In this document: in pieces, positions 63,926 through 64,000 of the stretch
Layout of the letters: each line of letters begins with the position of its first letter
Position numbering within the stretch: the stretch's first letter is position 1
Source: an uncultured Paracoccaceae bacterium
GTDB lineage: Bacteria; Pseudomonadota; Alphaproteobacteria; Rhodobacterales; Rhodobacteraceae
Assembly (NCBI GenBank): GCA_947498415.1
Contig: CANMKB010000002.1
Location: forward strand, 671,274 to 735,273
Length of the DNA: 64,000 nucleotides
Reading direction: 5' to 3'
Position numbers and translations under genes: made by a program
The notes under the pieces: model-generated
Told to the model about the DNA's origin: nothing
What the model saw: only the letters and a program-made list of their open reading frames with translations
Database searches by the model: none

Positions 63926-64000
63926 GCGGGCGTAGCTCAGGGGTAGAGCATAACCTTGCCAAGGTTAGGGTCGGGCGTTCGAATCGCCTCGCCCGCTCCA
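63926..64000 (+). tRNA. tRNA-Gly (GCC), copy 3
   Basis: Third identical 75-base copy after a 24-base spacer, ending with CCA on the last base of the window; more copies could follow beyond it. Confidence 0.96.

Overview
The window looks like ordinary chromosome from an alphaproteobacterium of the Roseobacter group (Rhodobacteraceae). The basis is gene content and order: fabB-fabI, ybgC-tolQRAB-pal-cpoB-tilS-ftsH, ruvCAB, priA/transaldolase/DUF484/xerC, a nasT-nasS nitrate assimilation cluster, prkA-yeaH-spoVR, pyruvate carboxylase, and protein sequences of roseobacter type. Base composition is moderate and even. I see no prophage, insertion sequence, CRISPR array or obvious island. Genus cannot be fixed from the sequence alone.

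Layout. 1-2.1 kb: end of a fatty acid synthesis operon (fabB, fabI), closed by a bidirectional terminator. 2.1-8.4 kb: an FKBP-type isomerase and a run of plus-strand accessory enzymes (haloacid dehalogenase, two alpha/beta hydrolases, an endonuclease/exonuclease/phosphatase protein), a degenerate PcaD/PcaB pair and a Tet-like MFS pump. 8.5-13.6 kb: an ArsR-family regulator with the cysteine pair of persulfide sensors, the Lhr-type helicase and PdeM nuclease of a DNA repair module, a cell-wall hydrolase lipoprotein and rRNA methylase RlmF. 13.7-16.7 kb (minus): one-carbon genes fhs, a chorismate mutase and folD. 16.8-26.4 kb (minus): the Tol-Pal envelope operon running into tilS, ftsH and a methyltransferase. 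26.5-36.3 kb: a phosphatase-like protein, ruvCAB, a DUF1127 protein, prmA, an MFS carrier and priA. 36.4-38.8 kb: transaldolase, DUF484 and xerC.

38.8-51.7 kb is a complete assimilatory nitrate system: regulator pair NasT/NasS, an RNA leader, nitrate ABC transporter (nrtA, nrtB, a double-ATPase nrtC), nitrite reductase (nirB, nirD), nitrate reductase and a siroheme synthase. NasS is a cytoplasmic nitrate sensor that holds NasT; nitrate frees NasT, whose ANTAR domain binds leader hairpins and prevents termination. The leader here can be read directly: three stem-loops with six-base loops of the A1/G4 type, the last one mutually exclusive with a terminator. A twin 7-3-7 inverted repeat lies before nasT and again before the leader.

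52-56.9 kb holds prkA-yeaH-spoVR. uvrD (minus) carries an exact alphaproteobacterial SOS box; pyc diverges from it. The window ends with a possible 54-residue membrane peptide and three identical tandem tRNA-Gly(GCC) genes, the last ending on the final base.

The observations most worth following are the three-loop nas leader, the twin operator, the catalytically crippled PcaD/PcaB neighbours, the siroheme synthase with a decayed methyltransferase half, and the repeat cluster upstream of fhs.
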